Assembly: GCF_028993615.1 (NCBI RefSeq)
Contig: NZ_CP118632.1
Location: forward strand, 4,898,001 to 4,962,000
Direction of reading: 5' to 3'
From: Herbaspirillum sp. WKF16
GTDB lineage: Bacteria; Pseudomonadota; Gammaproteobacteria; Burkholderiales; Burkholderiaceae_D
DNA length: 64,000 nt
Positions 56,372 through 64,000 of this stretch are shown here, piece after piece (the first letter of the stretch is position 1; each line of letters opens with the position of its first letter). Made by a program: the position numbers and the translations under genes. The notes under the pieces are model-generated. The model was given only the letters and a program-made list of their open reading frames with translations. It did not search any database and was not told the DNA's origin.

Positions 56372-57565
56372 ATGAGTGGACCGCTCAACGGTATCCGCGT
56401 CATCGAAATCGGCACCCTCATCGCCGCCCCGTTCGCGGCGCGCATGATGGCCGAGTTCGGCGCGGAAGTGATCAAGATCGAAGCCCCGGTGCACGGGGAT
56501 CCCATCCGCAAATGGCGCAAGCTGCACGAGGGCACCTCGCTGTGGTGGTACCTGCAGTCGCGCAACAAGAAATCGCTGTCGGTGAACCTGAAGTCGGCCG
56601 AGGGCATCGCCCTGATCGGCCGGCTGGCGGCCGACGCCGACGTGCTGATCGAGAACATGAAACCGGGCGCGCTGGAGAGCCTGGGCCTGGGCTGGGACGT
56701 GCTGCACGCGCTGAACCCCAGGCTGACGCTGGTGCGCATCTCGGGCTACGGCCAGACCGGCCCCTACAAGGATCGCCCGGGCTTCGGCGCCATCGGCGAG
56801 GCCATGGGCGGCATCCGCCACACCACCGGCGAGCCGGACGGCGTGCCGGCGCGCGCCGGGGTGAGCCTGGGCGATTCGCTGGCCTCGCTGCATGGCGTGA
56901 TCGGCGCGCTGATGTCGCTGTTGCGCGTGAAGACCGGCCAGGGCGAAGGCCAGGTGGTCGACGTCTCGCTGGTGGAGAGCGTGTTCAACCTGATGGAAAG
57001 CACCGTGCCCGAGTACGACCTGCTGGGCCACGTGCGCGAACGCAGCGGCGGCGCCCTGCCCGGCATCGCGCCGTCCAACACCTATCCCACCCGCGACGGC
57101 AGCTATGTGGTCATCGCCGGCAACAGCAATCCCATCTTCAAGCGCCTGATGCACGCCATCGGCCGCGCCGACCTGGCCGACGATCCGGCGCTGGAGCATA
57201 ACGACGGCCGCGTGCGACAGGTCGCGCTGCTGGACGCGGCGATCGCCGGCTGGACATCGGCGCACCCCATCGCCGAGGTGCTGGCGGCGCTGGAGCAGGC
57301 CGGCGTGCCGGCCGGCCGCATCTACTCGGTGGCCGACATCGTCGCCGATCCGCACTACCAGGCGCGCGACATGATCCTCCAGTCGCGCCTGCCCGATGGC
57401 GTGGAAGTGAAGATGCCGGGCATCGTGCCCAAGCTCTCCGACACCCCGGGCCAGGTGCGCTGGCAGGGTCCGGCGCTGGGCCAGCACACCGGCGAGATCC
57501 TGGCCGGCCTGGGCCTGGACGAGGCCGATATCGCGCGCCTGCGCGCGCAGGGAGTGGTGCAATGA
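56372..57565 (+). CDS. CaiB/BaiF-type (class III) CoA-transferase
   Basis: A 397-residue enzyme moving CoA between carboxylic acids. It begins MSGPLNGIRVIEIGTLIAAPFAARMMAEFGAEVIKIE and carries the family SGYGQTGPYKDRPGFGAIGEAMGG. The catalytic Asp is Asp168 (RAGVSLGDSLASLHG). AAGAAGGAG precedes ATG 56372. Its stop overlaps the next start (ATGA, 4 bp), so it is coupled to the HMG-CoA lyase. The pair suggests that a branched dicarboxylic acid such as 3-hydroxy-3-methylglutarate is activated and then cleaved (inference); citramalate-like acids are an alternative. Confidence 0.92.
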   Translation: MSGPLNGIRVIEIGTLIAAPFAARMMAEFGAEVIKIEAPVHGDPIRKWRKLHEGTSLWWYLQSRNKKSLSVNLKSAEGIALIGRLAADADVLIENMKPGALESLGLGWDVLHALNPRLTLVRISGYGQTGPYKDRPGFGAIGEAMGGIRHTTGEPDGVPARAGVSLGDSLASLHGVIGALMSLLRVKTGQGEGQVVDVSLVESVFNLMESTVPEYDLLGHVRERSGGALPGIAPSNTYPTRDGSYVVIAGNSNPIFKRLMHAIGRADLADDPALEHNDGRVRQVALLDAAIAGWTSAHPIAEVLAALEQAGVPAGRIYSVADIVADPHYQARDMILQSRLPDGVEVKMPGIVPKLSDTPGQVRWQGPALGQHTGEILAGLGLDEADIARLRAQGVVQ

Positions 57566-58506
57566 ACGCCCCCCATCCCGAGCGCCTGATCGTGCAGGAA
57601 GTCGCGCCGCGCGACGGCTTGCAGATCGAACCCACCTGGGTCGGCACCGCCGACAAGATCGCCTTGATCGACGGCCTCTCGCAGGCCGGCTTCAGCCGCA
57701 TCGAGGCCGGCTCCTTCGTCTCGCCCAAGGCCATCCCGGCGCTGCGCGACGGCGAGGAAGTGTTTCGCGGCATCGTCCGCCGCGAGGGCGTGACCTATGT
57801 CGCCCTGATCCCCAACCTGAAGGGGGCGCAACGCGCCATCGCGGCCGGCGCCGATGAACTGAACCTGGTGATGTCGGCCAGCCAGACGCACAACCGCGCC
57901 AACATGCGCATGAGCTGCGAGGCTTCGCTGGCGGGCTTCGGCGAGATCGTCTCCTTTGCGAAGGATCATCCGGTGTCGCTCAACGCCACCGTGGCGACGA
58001 GCTTCGGCTGCCCGTTCGAGGGCGGCATCGATGAGGATCGCGTGCTGGACATCGTCGCGCATTACCTGGCGCTGGGCATTCCCAACGTCACGCTGGCCGA
58101 CACCACCGGCATGGCCAATCCGGCGCAGGTCAGGCGCATCGTCGCGCGCGCGCTCACGCTGCTGCCGGCCGCCGCGCTGACGCTGCACTTCCACAACACG
58201 CGCGGGCTGGGGCTGGTCAACGTGCTGGCCGCCTACGAGGCCGGCGCGCGCCGCTTCGATGCCGCCCTGGGGGGATTGGGCGGCTGCCCGTTCGCGCCGG
58301 GCGCCTCCGGCAACATCTGCACCGAAGACCTGGTGAACATGTGCGAGGAGATCGGTATCCCGACCGGCATCGACCTGCCGCGCCTGCTCGCCATGTCGCG
58401 CGGGTTGCCGGCCCTGCTGGGGCATGACGTGCCGGGCCAGGTGGCCAAGGCGGGACGCAACTGCGACCTGCACCCGATACCGGCGGCGCTGCAGGCTGCC
58501 GCCTAG
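57562..58506 (+). CDS. hydroxymethylglutaryl-CoA lyase-family enzyme
   Basis: A 314-residue TIM-barrel lyase of the HMG-CoA lyase group, cleaving HMG-CoA to acetyl-CoA and acetoacetate. Metal and substrate residues are visible: Arg17-Asp18 in PRDGLQ, His209/His211 in LHFHNTRG, and the Cys loop GGCPFAPGASGN with Cys242. It overlaps the CoA-transferase gene by 4 bp and precedes an MFS gene by 100 bp. Members acting on related acyl-CoAs exist, so the exact substrate needs testing. Confidence 0.92.
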   Translation: MNAPHPERLIVQEVAPRDGLQIEPTWVGTADKIALIDGLSQAGFSRIEAGSFVSPKAIPALRDGEEVFRGIVRREGVTYVALIPNLKGAQRAIAAGADELNLVMSASQTHNRANMRMSCEASLAGFGEIVSFAKDHPVSLNATVATSFGCPFEGGIDEDRVLDIVAHYLALGIPNVTLADTTGMANPAQVRRIVARALTLLPAAALTLHFHNTRGLGLVNVLAAYEAGARRFDAALGGLGGCPFAPGASGNICTEDLVNMCEEIGIPTGIDLPRLLAMSRGLPALLGHDVPGQVAKAGRNCDLHPIPAALQAAA

Positions 58507-58606
58507 AACCGACGCATCACAACAAGAAGAGAAGCTCACCGGCCGCGCCCCGCGCGCGCCGGCAAGCCGTCCTTACGCCGTCAATTTCAACCAGGAGACA
58601 AGCAAC

Positions 58607-59947
58607 ATGAGCACCCACGCCGCCGCGGACCTGCCGCGCCCCACCACCGCGCAAGCCGCGGCTTCCGACATCGGCGCCATCGTGCGCCGCGCCACCTGGC
58701 GCATCATGCCGCTGATCATGATCTGCTACCTGTTCGCCTTCTTCGACCGCATCAACATCAGCTTCGCCAAGTTCCAGCTGCAGGGCGACCTGGGCCTGTC
58801 CGACACCGCCTACGGCCTGGGCGCCAGCCTGTTCGTGGTGGGTTACGTGCTGTTCGAGGTGCCCAGCAACATGTTCCTCTACAAGGTCGGCGCGCGGCGC
58901 TGGATCGCCCGCATCATGATCTCCTGGGGCCTGGCCACGGCGGCCATGGTGTTCGTCACCAGCGAGTGGCAGTTCTACGGCTTGCGCTTCATCATCGGCG
59001 CGATGGAAGCCGGCTTCGCGCCCGGCGTGCTGTATTACCTGACGCTGTGGTTCCCCGACAGCCACCGCGGCCGCATCACCTCCATGCTGTTCCTGGCGTC
59101 GGCCTTCGCCGGCCTGATCGGGGCGCCGGTGTCGGGCATGATCCTGGGCCACCTGGAAGGCGTGATGGGCATCCGCGGCTGGCACTGGCTGTTCATGCTG
59201 GGCGGCCTCCCCTGCATCCTGCTGGGCCTGGTGGTGCTGCGCCAGCTGAAGGATCGCATCGAGGACGCGCACTGGCTCTCGCCGGCCGAGCAGCAGACGC
59301 TGTCGGCGCATGTCTCTTCGCCTGCGCGCCATGAGCGCGGCCACTCGCTGCTCTCGGCGATCAAGACCCCGGGCTTCCTGATGCTGGGCCTGGTGTATTT
59401 CCTGATCCAGGTTGCCTCCTATGGCCTGAACTTCTGGGCGCCGCACCTGATCCGCAGCGCCGGCACCCAGAACCCGACCGTGATCGGCCTGCTGACGGCG
59501 GTGCCCTACCTGTGCGGCGCCACCGCCATGATCATCGTGGGCCGCCTGTCGGATGCGCGCGGCGAGCGCCGCCGCTTCGTGATCGGCCTGCTGACGCTGG
59601 CCGCCATCGGCTTCTTCGCCGCCGGCGTCTTCGAGAGGCAGACCGCGCTGCTGATCGCGGCGCTGGGCGTGATGGGCGCCGGCGTGGTGGCTGCCATCCC
59701 CGCATTCTGGGCGCTGCCGCCCAAGCTGGTGACTGGCGCCGGCGCGGCGGCCGGCATCGCGCTGATCAATACGCTGGGCCAGCTCGGGGGCATCGTCAGC
59801 CCGGTGATGGTGGGCCGCATCCGCGACGTCACCGGCAGCACCACGCCGGCGCTGTATGCGATCGGCGGCATGACCATCCTGTGCATGCTGCTGCTGATGT
59901 TTGCAATGCCGGCGAGCTTGCGGGAGAAGGAGCAGGTTGAGGGATGA
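58607..59947 (+). CDS. MFS transporter, anion:cation symporter (ACS) type
   Basis: A 446-residue inner-membrane protein with about 12 helices. IMPLIMICYLFAFFDRINISFAKFQLQGDLGLSDTAYGLGASLFFVGYV-like sequence at the start is the standard opening of the ACS group, which carries organic acids such as phthalate, tartrate and galactarate. AGGAGACA precedes ATG 58607. Placed last in the CoA-transferase / HMG-CoA lyase cluster, it probably imports the acid that these enzymes break down. A terminator lies downstream. Confidence 0.9.
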   Translation: MSTHAAADLPRPTTAQAAASDIGAIVRRATWRIMPLIMICYLFAFFDRINISFAKFQLQGDLGLSDTAYGLGASLFVVGYVLFEVPSNMFLYKVGARRWIARIMISWGLATAAMVFVTSEWQFYGLRFIIGAMEAGFAPGVLYYLTLWFPDSHRGRITSMLFLASAFAGLIGAPVSGMILGHLEGVMGIRGWHWLFMLGGLPCILLGLVVLRQLKDRIEDAHWLSPAEQQTLSAHVSSPARHERGHSLLSAIKTPGFLMLGLVYFLIQVASYGLNFWAPHLIRSAGTQNPTVIGLLTAVPYLCGATAMIIVGRLSDARGERRRFVIGLLTLAAIGFFAAGVFERQTALLIAALGVMGAGVVAAIPAFWALPPKLVTGAGAAAGIALINTLGQLGGIVSPVMVGRIRDVTGSTTPALYAIGGMTILCMLLLMFAMPASLREKEQVEG

Positions 59948-59999
59948 CGTCGCCGGAATAATTGTTTATATCATTTTTTGGCGACGGATAAATAACTGA

Positions 60000-60028
60000 G
60001 GGCGCACCGTGGGGTACGCCCTTTTTTT
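60000..60028 (+). terminator. intrinsic terminator after the MFS gene
   Basis: An imperfect stem GGGCG / CGCCC extended by ACC / GGT, followed by seven T. It lies 52 bp after the MFS stop. Confidence 0.85.
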
Positions 60029-60040
60029 ATACCGGTTCGC

Positions 60041-60161
60041 GACGAACGACACTGGGTCCCTGCTTTCGCAGGGACGACACGAAGGAAGTAACTTGAACCT
60101 CTGTGCGTTCGAGGCCATCCCTTTCCTGTCGTTCCTGCGAAAGCAGGGACCCAGCGACGTT
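60041..60161. repeat. inverted pair of dispersed hairpin repeats
   Basis: Copy at 60041-60084 (GACGAACGACACTGGGTCCC, then CTGCTTTCGCAG) and its inverse at 60124-60161 (GTTCCTGCGAAAGCAGG, then GACCCAGCG). The arrangement, two facing copies about 40 bp apart, is the same as at 1441-1560. It lies between the MFS terminator and the GH3 gene stop. Confidence 0.72.
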
Positions 60162-60182
60162 AGCTCACGTTCAATACCCTGC

Positions 60183-62534
60183 TCACTCCAACACGAACGA
60201 AGCCGTCTTCACCGCCTTCGAATCCAGCCCCACCTGCACCTGGAACTCCCCGGGCTCGGCCACGTATTCCAGCTTGGCGTTATAGAAGCTCAGGGCCTTG
60301 CGGTCGATGCTGAAGCGCACTTCCTTCTCTTCGCCCGGCTGCAGCATCACCTTGCGGAAGTCCTTCAACTCCTTGACCGGGCGCACCACCGAGGCGGCGA
60401 CGTCGCGGATGTAGAGCTGTACCACGGTGGCGCCGGCGCGGCGGCCGGTGTTCTTCACCGTCACGCTGGCCTCGACGCGGCCGTCGGCCTGCATCGTCGG
60501 CTGCGAGATGCGCACGTCCGAGACGCTGAACTCGGTATAGCTCAGGCCGTAACCGAACGGATACAGCGGGCCGTTGGGCTCCTCGAAGTACTGCGAGGTG
60601 TAGTTGCCCGGCTTGCCTTCGGTGAACGGGCGGCCCAGGCGCGCGTGGTTGTAGTAGGTCGGGATCTGGCCCACCGAGCGCGGGAAGGTGATGGGCAGCT
60701 TGCCGGAGGGGTTGACGTCGCCGAACAGGACGTCGGCGATGGCGTGCCCGCCCTCGGTGCCGGTGTACCAGGTTTCAAGGATCGCCGAGGCGTTCTCGCG
60801 CGCCCAGTTCAGGTCCAGCGGGCGGCCGTTCATCAGCACCAGCACCAGCGGCTTGCCGGTGGCCTTCAAGGCCTTGAGCAGCACCTGCTGGCTCTCCGGC
60901 AGCGTCAGCTGGGTGCGGCTGGAGGACTCATGCGACATGCCGCGCGACTCGCCCACGGCGGCCACCACCACGTCGGCGTTGCGCGCCGCCCTGACCGCCT
61001 CGGCGATCATGGCCTGCGGGCTGCGCTTGTCCTGCACCACTTCCGGATCGTCCCAGTTGAGGAAGTTCAAGTAGTCGACGATATGCTTGTCTTCGGTGAT
61101 GTTGGCGCCGCGGGCATAGCTCAGCTTGCCGCCGGCCAGGGCCGCTTCGAGCCCCTGCTTTACAGTCACGGTCTGCTTGTCCACGCCGGCGCCGGACCAG
61201 CTGCCCAGCATGTCGAGGTGCGAATCGGCCAGCGGGCCGACCAGGGCGATGCGCGCGTTCTTCTTCAGCGGCAGCGCGCCGTTGCGGTTCTCCAGCAGCA
61301 CCATGGACTGCTGTGCGACCGCGCGCGCGTCGGCGCGGTGCAGGCGGCTCTCGGCGTTGACCTCGGCCGGGTCGCCGGACGCTTGACCGATGCGCAGGTA
61401 GGGATCCTTGAACAGGCCGAGATCGTACTTGGCGCCCAGGATCTCGCGCACGGCGTTGTCCAGCTCCTGCTGCGACACCTTGCCGGACTTGAGCAGGCCG
61501 GGCAGCTGGCTGATGTAGACCTGGTCGGCCATGCTCATGTCGGTGCCGGCCTTCATCGACAGGCGCGCCGCTTCACTCTCGTTCTGCGCCACGCCGTGAT
61601 TGACCAGCTCGGTGATGGCGCCATGGTCGCTGACCGTCAGGCCCTTGAAGCCCCACTCCTTACGCAGCAGGTCTTGCAGCAGCCAGGTGTTGGAGGTGGC
61701 GGGCGCGCCGTTGATCGAGTTCAGCGCCACCATCACCGCGCCGGCGCCGGCGTCGATGGCGGCGCGGTAGGGCGGCAGGTAATCGTTGTACATGCGCTGC
61801 GGATCCATGTTGACCACGTTGTAGTCGCGCCCGCCCTCGACCGCGCCATACAGCGCGAAGTGCTTGACGCTGGCCATCACGCGATCGGCGGCGATCGGCT
61901 TGCTCTCGCCTTGCAGCGCGCGCACCGAGACCTCGGCGATGCGCGAGACCAGGTGCGGATCCTCGCCGAAGCCTTCCGAGGTGCGGCCCCAGCGCGGATC
62001 GCGGCTGATGTCGACCATCGGCGCGAAGGTCATGTCGATGCCGTCGGCCGCGGCCTCCTCGGCGGAGACGCGCATGGCGCGCGCGACCACGTCGAGGTCC
62101 CAGCTGGAGGCCAGGCCCAGGCCGATCGGGAAGGTGGTGCGGTGGCCATGGATCACGTCGTAGGCGAAGAACATCGGGATCTTCAGGCGCGAGCGCATGG
62201 CGCCATCCTGCAGCGGGCGGTTGTCCTTGCGGGTGACGGAGTTGAAGGTGCCGCCGACGCGACCGGCGGCGAACTCCTCTGCCAGCTTCTTGGCCGGCAT
62301 GTCGGGGCCGATGCTGACCAGGCGCAGCTGGCCGATCTTTTCATCGACCGTCATCTGGCGCATCAGGTCGTCGATGAAGGCGGTCTTGTCGCCCAGCAAG
62401 GCCATGTTGGCCTGCGACCAGGCCGGCGGCGCCAGCAAGGCGGCGGCGCAGGCCAGCGCGCTCAATGCCAGGACATGGCGCGCACGGGGGCGACGCGCAG
62501 GCGCGGCCTGCCTCTCGGAAAGCTTGTGGGACAC
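60183..62534 (-). CDS. periplasmic glycoside hydrolase family 3 beta-glucosidase (BglX-like)
   Basis: A 783-residue exo-beta-glucosidase with a Sec signal peptide (about 1-41). The (alpha/beta)8 domain (about 50-360) carries the catalytic nucleophile Asp303 (TVSDHGAI) and KHF at 224-226. The alpha/beta sandwich (about 395-620) and a C-terminal fibronectin-type III-like domain (about 650-775, with GVGLVQVGLDSK-like end) complete the BglX architecture. It probably trims beta-linked glucose from the periplasm or outside. It diverges from the opgG-type gene at 62750; a link to periplasmic glucans is a guess. Confidence 0.92.
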   Translation of the reverse strand: MSHKLSERQAAPARRPRARHVLALSALACAAALLAPPAWSQANMALLGDKTAFIDDLMRQMTVDEKIGQLRLVSIGPDMPAKKLAEEFAAGRVGGTFNSVTRKDNRPLQDGAMRSRLKIPMFFAYDVIHGHRTTFPIGLGLASSWDLDVVARAMRVSAEEAAADGIDMTFAPMVDISRDPRWGRTSEGFGEDPHLVSRIAEVSVRALQGESKPIAADRVMASVKHFALYGAVEGGRDYNVVNMDPQRMYNDYLPPYRAAIDAGAGAVMVALNSINGAPATSNTWLLQDLLRKEWGFKGLTVSDHGAITELVNHGVAQNESEAARLSMKAGTDMSMADQVYISQLPGLLKSGKVSQQELDNAVREILGAKYDLGLFKDPYLRIGQASGDPAEVNAESRLHRADARAVAQQSMVLLENRNGALPLKKNARIALVGPLADSHLDMLGSWSGAGVDKQTVTVKQGLEAALAGGKLSYARGANITEDKHIVDYLNFLNWDDPEVVQDKRSPQAMIAEAVRAARNADVVVAAVGESRGMSHESSSRTQLTLPESQQVLLKALKATGKPLVLVLMNGRPLDLNWARENASAILETWYTGTEGGHAIADVLFGDVNPSGKLPITFPRSVGQIPTYYNHARLGRPFTEGKPGNYTSQYFEEPNGPLYPFGYGLSYTEFSVSDVRISQPTMQADGRVEASVTVKNTGRRAGATVVQLYIRDVAASVVRPVKELKDFRKVMLQPGEEKEVRFSIDRKALSFYNAKLEYVAEPGEFQVQVGLDSKAVKTASFVLE

Positions 62535-62749
62535 GGGATTCCTCTCTTTTTTCTAAACTTTGGCGGCGCGCTGCTTTCATACCGCAGCAGCGGCCCGAAG
62601 ACTGCTGGGCAGGCGTGGCGCAATGTGTGCTTGTTCTCTATGACGCGCCGACGCCTTGACGGTTCGCTATATTATTCTGTTTTGATGCTTGCCGGCATGG
62701 CAAGCCGCATGCGGCGCCGAGAGGGCGCCGCACCTTTGTGGAGAGATGA

Positions 62750-64000
62750 GTGATTGCCAACATGCTGAAAATTTCCCCCCTGCGCAGCCTGCTGCTGCTG
62801 GCGGCCGTCCTGGCGGCGGCATCGGCCCAGGCGCAGCAGGGTTTCTCGCTGGAACAAGCCACCGCCCGCGCCAGGACCCTGGCCGACCAGCCTTACCAGA
62901 AGCCGGCGAGCAACCTGCCGCCGGTGTTCTCAGGCATGCAGTTCGCCGACTACATGAAGATCCAGCCCAGGAGCGAGAAGTTCGAATGGCGCGACCAGAA
63001 GACGCCCTTCAAGCTGGCCTTCTACCATCAGGGCATGCAATTCAATTCGCCGGTGCTGATCCACGAGATCGTCGACGGCCGTGTGCAGGAGGTGGGCTAC
63101 AGCACCGACCGCTTCGATTTCGGGGACCTGCATTTCGACAAGGAGAGCACCTCGCGCCTGGGCTATGCGGGCTTCCGCGTGGTCTATCCGGTCAACCGCC
63201 CGGACAAGGAAGACGAGGTCATGAGCGTGCTGGGCGCAAGCTACTTCCGCGTGATCGGGAAGGGCCAGATCTATGGCCTCTCGGCGCGCGGCCTGGCGAT
63301 CGACACGGCGATGATGAGCGGCGAGGAGTTTCCCAATTTCCGCGAGTTCTGGATCGAGCGTCCCAAGCCCGGCGACAAGCAGCTGACCTTCTACGCCCTG
63401 CTCGACTCGCCGCGCGCCACCGGCGCCTACAGGTTCACGCTCAAGCCCGGCGAGGATTCCGTGCTGGACGTGCAGGCGCGCGTGTTCCTGCGCGGCGAGG
63501 TGGGCCGCCTGGGCGTGGCGCCGCTGACCAGCATGTTCCTGTTCGGCCCCAACCAGCAATCCTCGCGGCGCAACTTCCGCCCGGCCATCCACGACTCCAA
63601 CGGCCTGGCCATCCACACCGGCAGCGGCGAGTGGCTGTGGCGCCCGCTGAACGATCCGCAGAACGTGGAAGTGAGCTCCTTCGAGGTGACCAATCCCAAG
63701 GGCTTCGGCCTGTTGCAGCGCGGCCGCGCGTTCTCCAACTTCGAGGACCTGAAGGATCGCTACGACCTGCGCCCCAGCGCCTGGATCGAACCGCGCGGCG
63801 ACTGGGGAAAAGGCTCCGTGCAGCTGGTGGAGATTCCTACCGCGGATGAAACCAACGACAACATCGTGGCCTACTGGCTGCCGGAGCAGCGCCCGGCCAA
63901 GGGCGTGCCGCTGGCCTTCGACTACCGCATCCACTGGACCATGGACGAGCCCGCGATCCTGAACAATGAAGTGGGCTGGGTCAAGCAGACCTTCCACACC
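62750..64000 (+). CDS. opgG: glucan biosynthesis protein, OpgG/OpgD family (3' end outside window)
   Basis: About 417 residues visible of a roughly 500-residue periplasmic protein for osmoregulated periplasmic glucan synthesis. A signal peptide ([15 protein letters not shown]) is followed by [38 protein letters not shown] and the [12 protein letters not shown] and [13 protein letters not shown] segments that define the family. A GTG at 62750 has GGAG (62740-62743) 6 nt upstream; the ATG at 62762 is 18 nt from it, so GTG is preferred. opgH would be expected downstream, outside the window. OpgG against OpgD cannot be settled from this part. Confidence 0.88.
   Translation, partial: MIANMLKISPLRSLLLLAAVLAAASAQAQQGFSLEQATARARTLADQPYQKPASNLPPVFSGMQFADYMKIQPRSEKFEWRDQKTPFKLAFYHQGMQFNSPVLIHEIVDGRVQEVGYSTDRFDFGDLHFDKESTSRLGYAGFRVVYPVNRPDKEDEVMSVLGASYFRVIGKGQIYGLSARGLAIDTAMMSGEEFPNFREFWIERPKPGDKQLTFYALLDSPRATGAYRFTLKPGEDSVLDVQARVFLRGEVGRLGVAPLTSMFLFGPNQQSSRRNFRPAIHDSNGLAIHTGSGEWLWRPLNDPQNVEVSSFEVTNPKGFGLLQRGRAFSNFEDLKDRYDLRPSAWIEPRGDWGKGSVQLVEIPTADETNDNIVAYWLPEQRPAKGVPLAFDYRIHWTMDEPAILNNEVGWVKQTFHT

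Noticed and set aside
60009..62753. 914-residue plus-strand frame opposite the GH3 gene
   Set aside because: The minus-strand frame shows a complete BglX-like enzyme with signal peptide and catalytic Asp; the plus frame resembles no family and begins in a repeat.

Overview
The window looks like chromosomal DNA of a high-GC betaproteobacterium, most likely Burkholderiales and plausibly Oxalobacteraceae (Herbaspirillum-like). This is an inference from gene content: a polyhydroxybutyrate phasin with PhaR-like operator sites, a dat / DUF493 / lipB / lipA neighbourhood, small DUF2917- and DUF3717-type proteins, many LysR/GcvA-type regulators, and dispersed hairpin repeats with the core CTGGGTCCCTGCTTTCGCAG. 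I saw no tRNA, rRNA, transposase, prophage, CRISPR array or plasmid gene. Coding is dense and base composition looks uniform, so it reads as core or soft-accessory chromosome rather than an island.

Layout. 1-6.1 kb: the end of an ALDH7-type aldehyde dehydrogenase, a repeat-filled gap, a small lipoprotein, a DMT transporter with an uncharacterised protein, and a two-domain Asp/Glu racemase-like protein. 6.3-18.8 kb: a ten-gene minus-strand cluster. It encodes two SfnB/DszC-like flavin monooxygenases, two paralogous oligopeptide-type binding proteins, DppB/DppC permeases, an AhpD-like protein, a DszA/NtaA-like monooxygenase, a fused DppD-DppF ATPase and a MetQ-like binding protein. It is best read as an uptake-and-oxidation system for an organosulfur or related compound. 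18.9-23.7 kb: an XRE/MmyB regulator divergent from an SDR enzyme, then two divergent MFS transporters around a perfect inverted repeat. 23.6-26.2 kb: two small proteins, a patatin-like lipase and the phasin gene. 26.3-34.4 kb: a FAD dehydrogenase, a MarR-GNAT fusion, an LtrA-like protein, MnmC, a GntR regulator and an AEC transporter.

34.5-50.2 kb: a CHASE/PAS/GGDEF/EAL protein whose PAS domain resembles a LOV domain without its cysteine, a His-rich COG0523 GTPase, ribA, lipA-lipB, a DUF2917-type protein, a LysR regulator, a DUF493 protein, a D-amino-acid aminotransferase, an SbmA/YddA-type transporter, and a chemoreceptor overlapping a GAF/EAL phosphodiesterase gene. 50.2-59.9 kb: an HD hydrolase, an MsbA-like exporter, an M24 peptidase, a GlxA-type regulator, and a LysR / CoA-transferase / HMG-CoA lyase / MFS cluster that probably degrades a branched dicarboxylic acid. 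60.2-64 kb: a periplasmic GH3 beta-glucosidase divergent from an opgG-type glucan biosynthesis gene that runs off the end.

The least ordinary items are the LOV-like PAS domain, the organosulfur cluster, MnmC with an eroded methyltransferase half, the racemase fusion with one half lacking a catalytic Cys, the chemoreceptor/phosphodiesterase overlap, and several clean operator-like repeats (phaP, MarR-GNAT, the MFS pair, upstream of the GGDEF-EAL gene, upstream of the YddA-like gene). All functional statements rest on reading motifs by eye; no database search was run.
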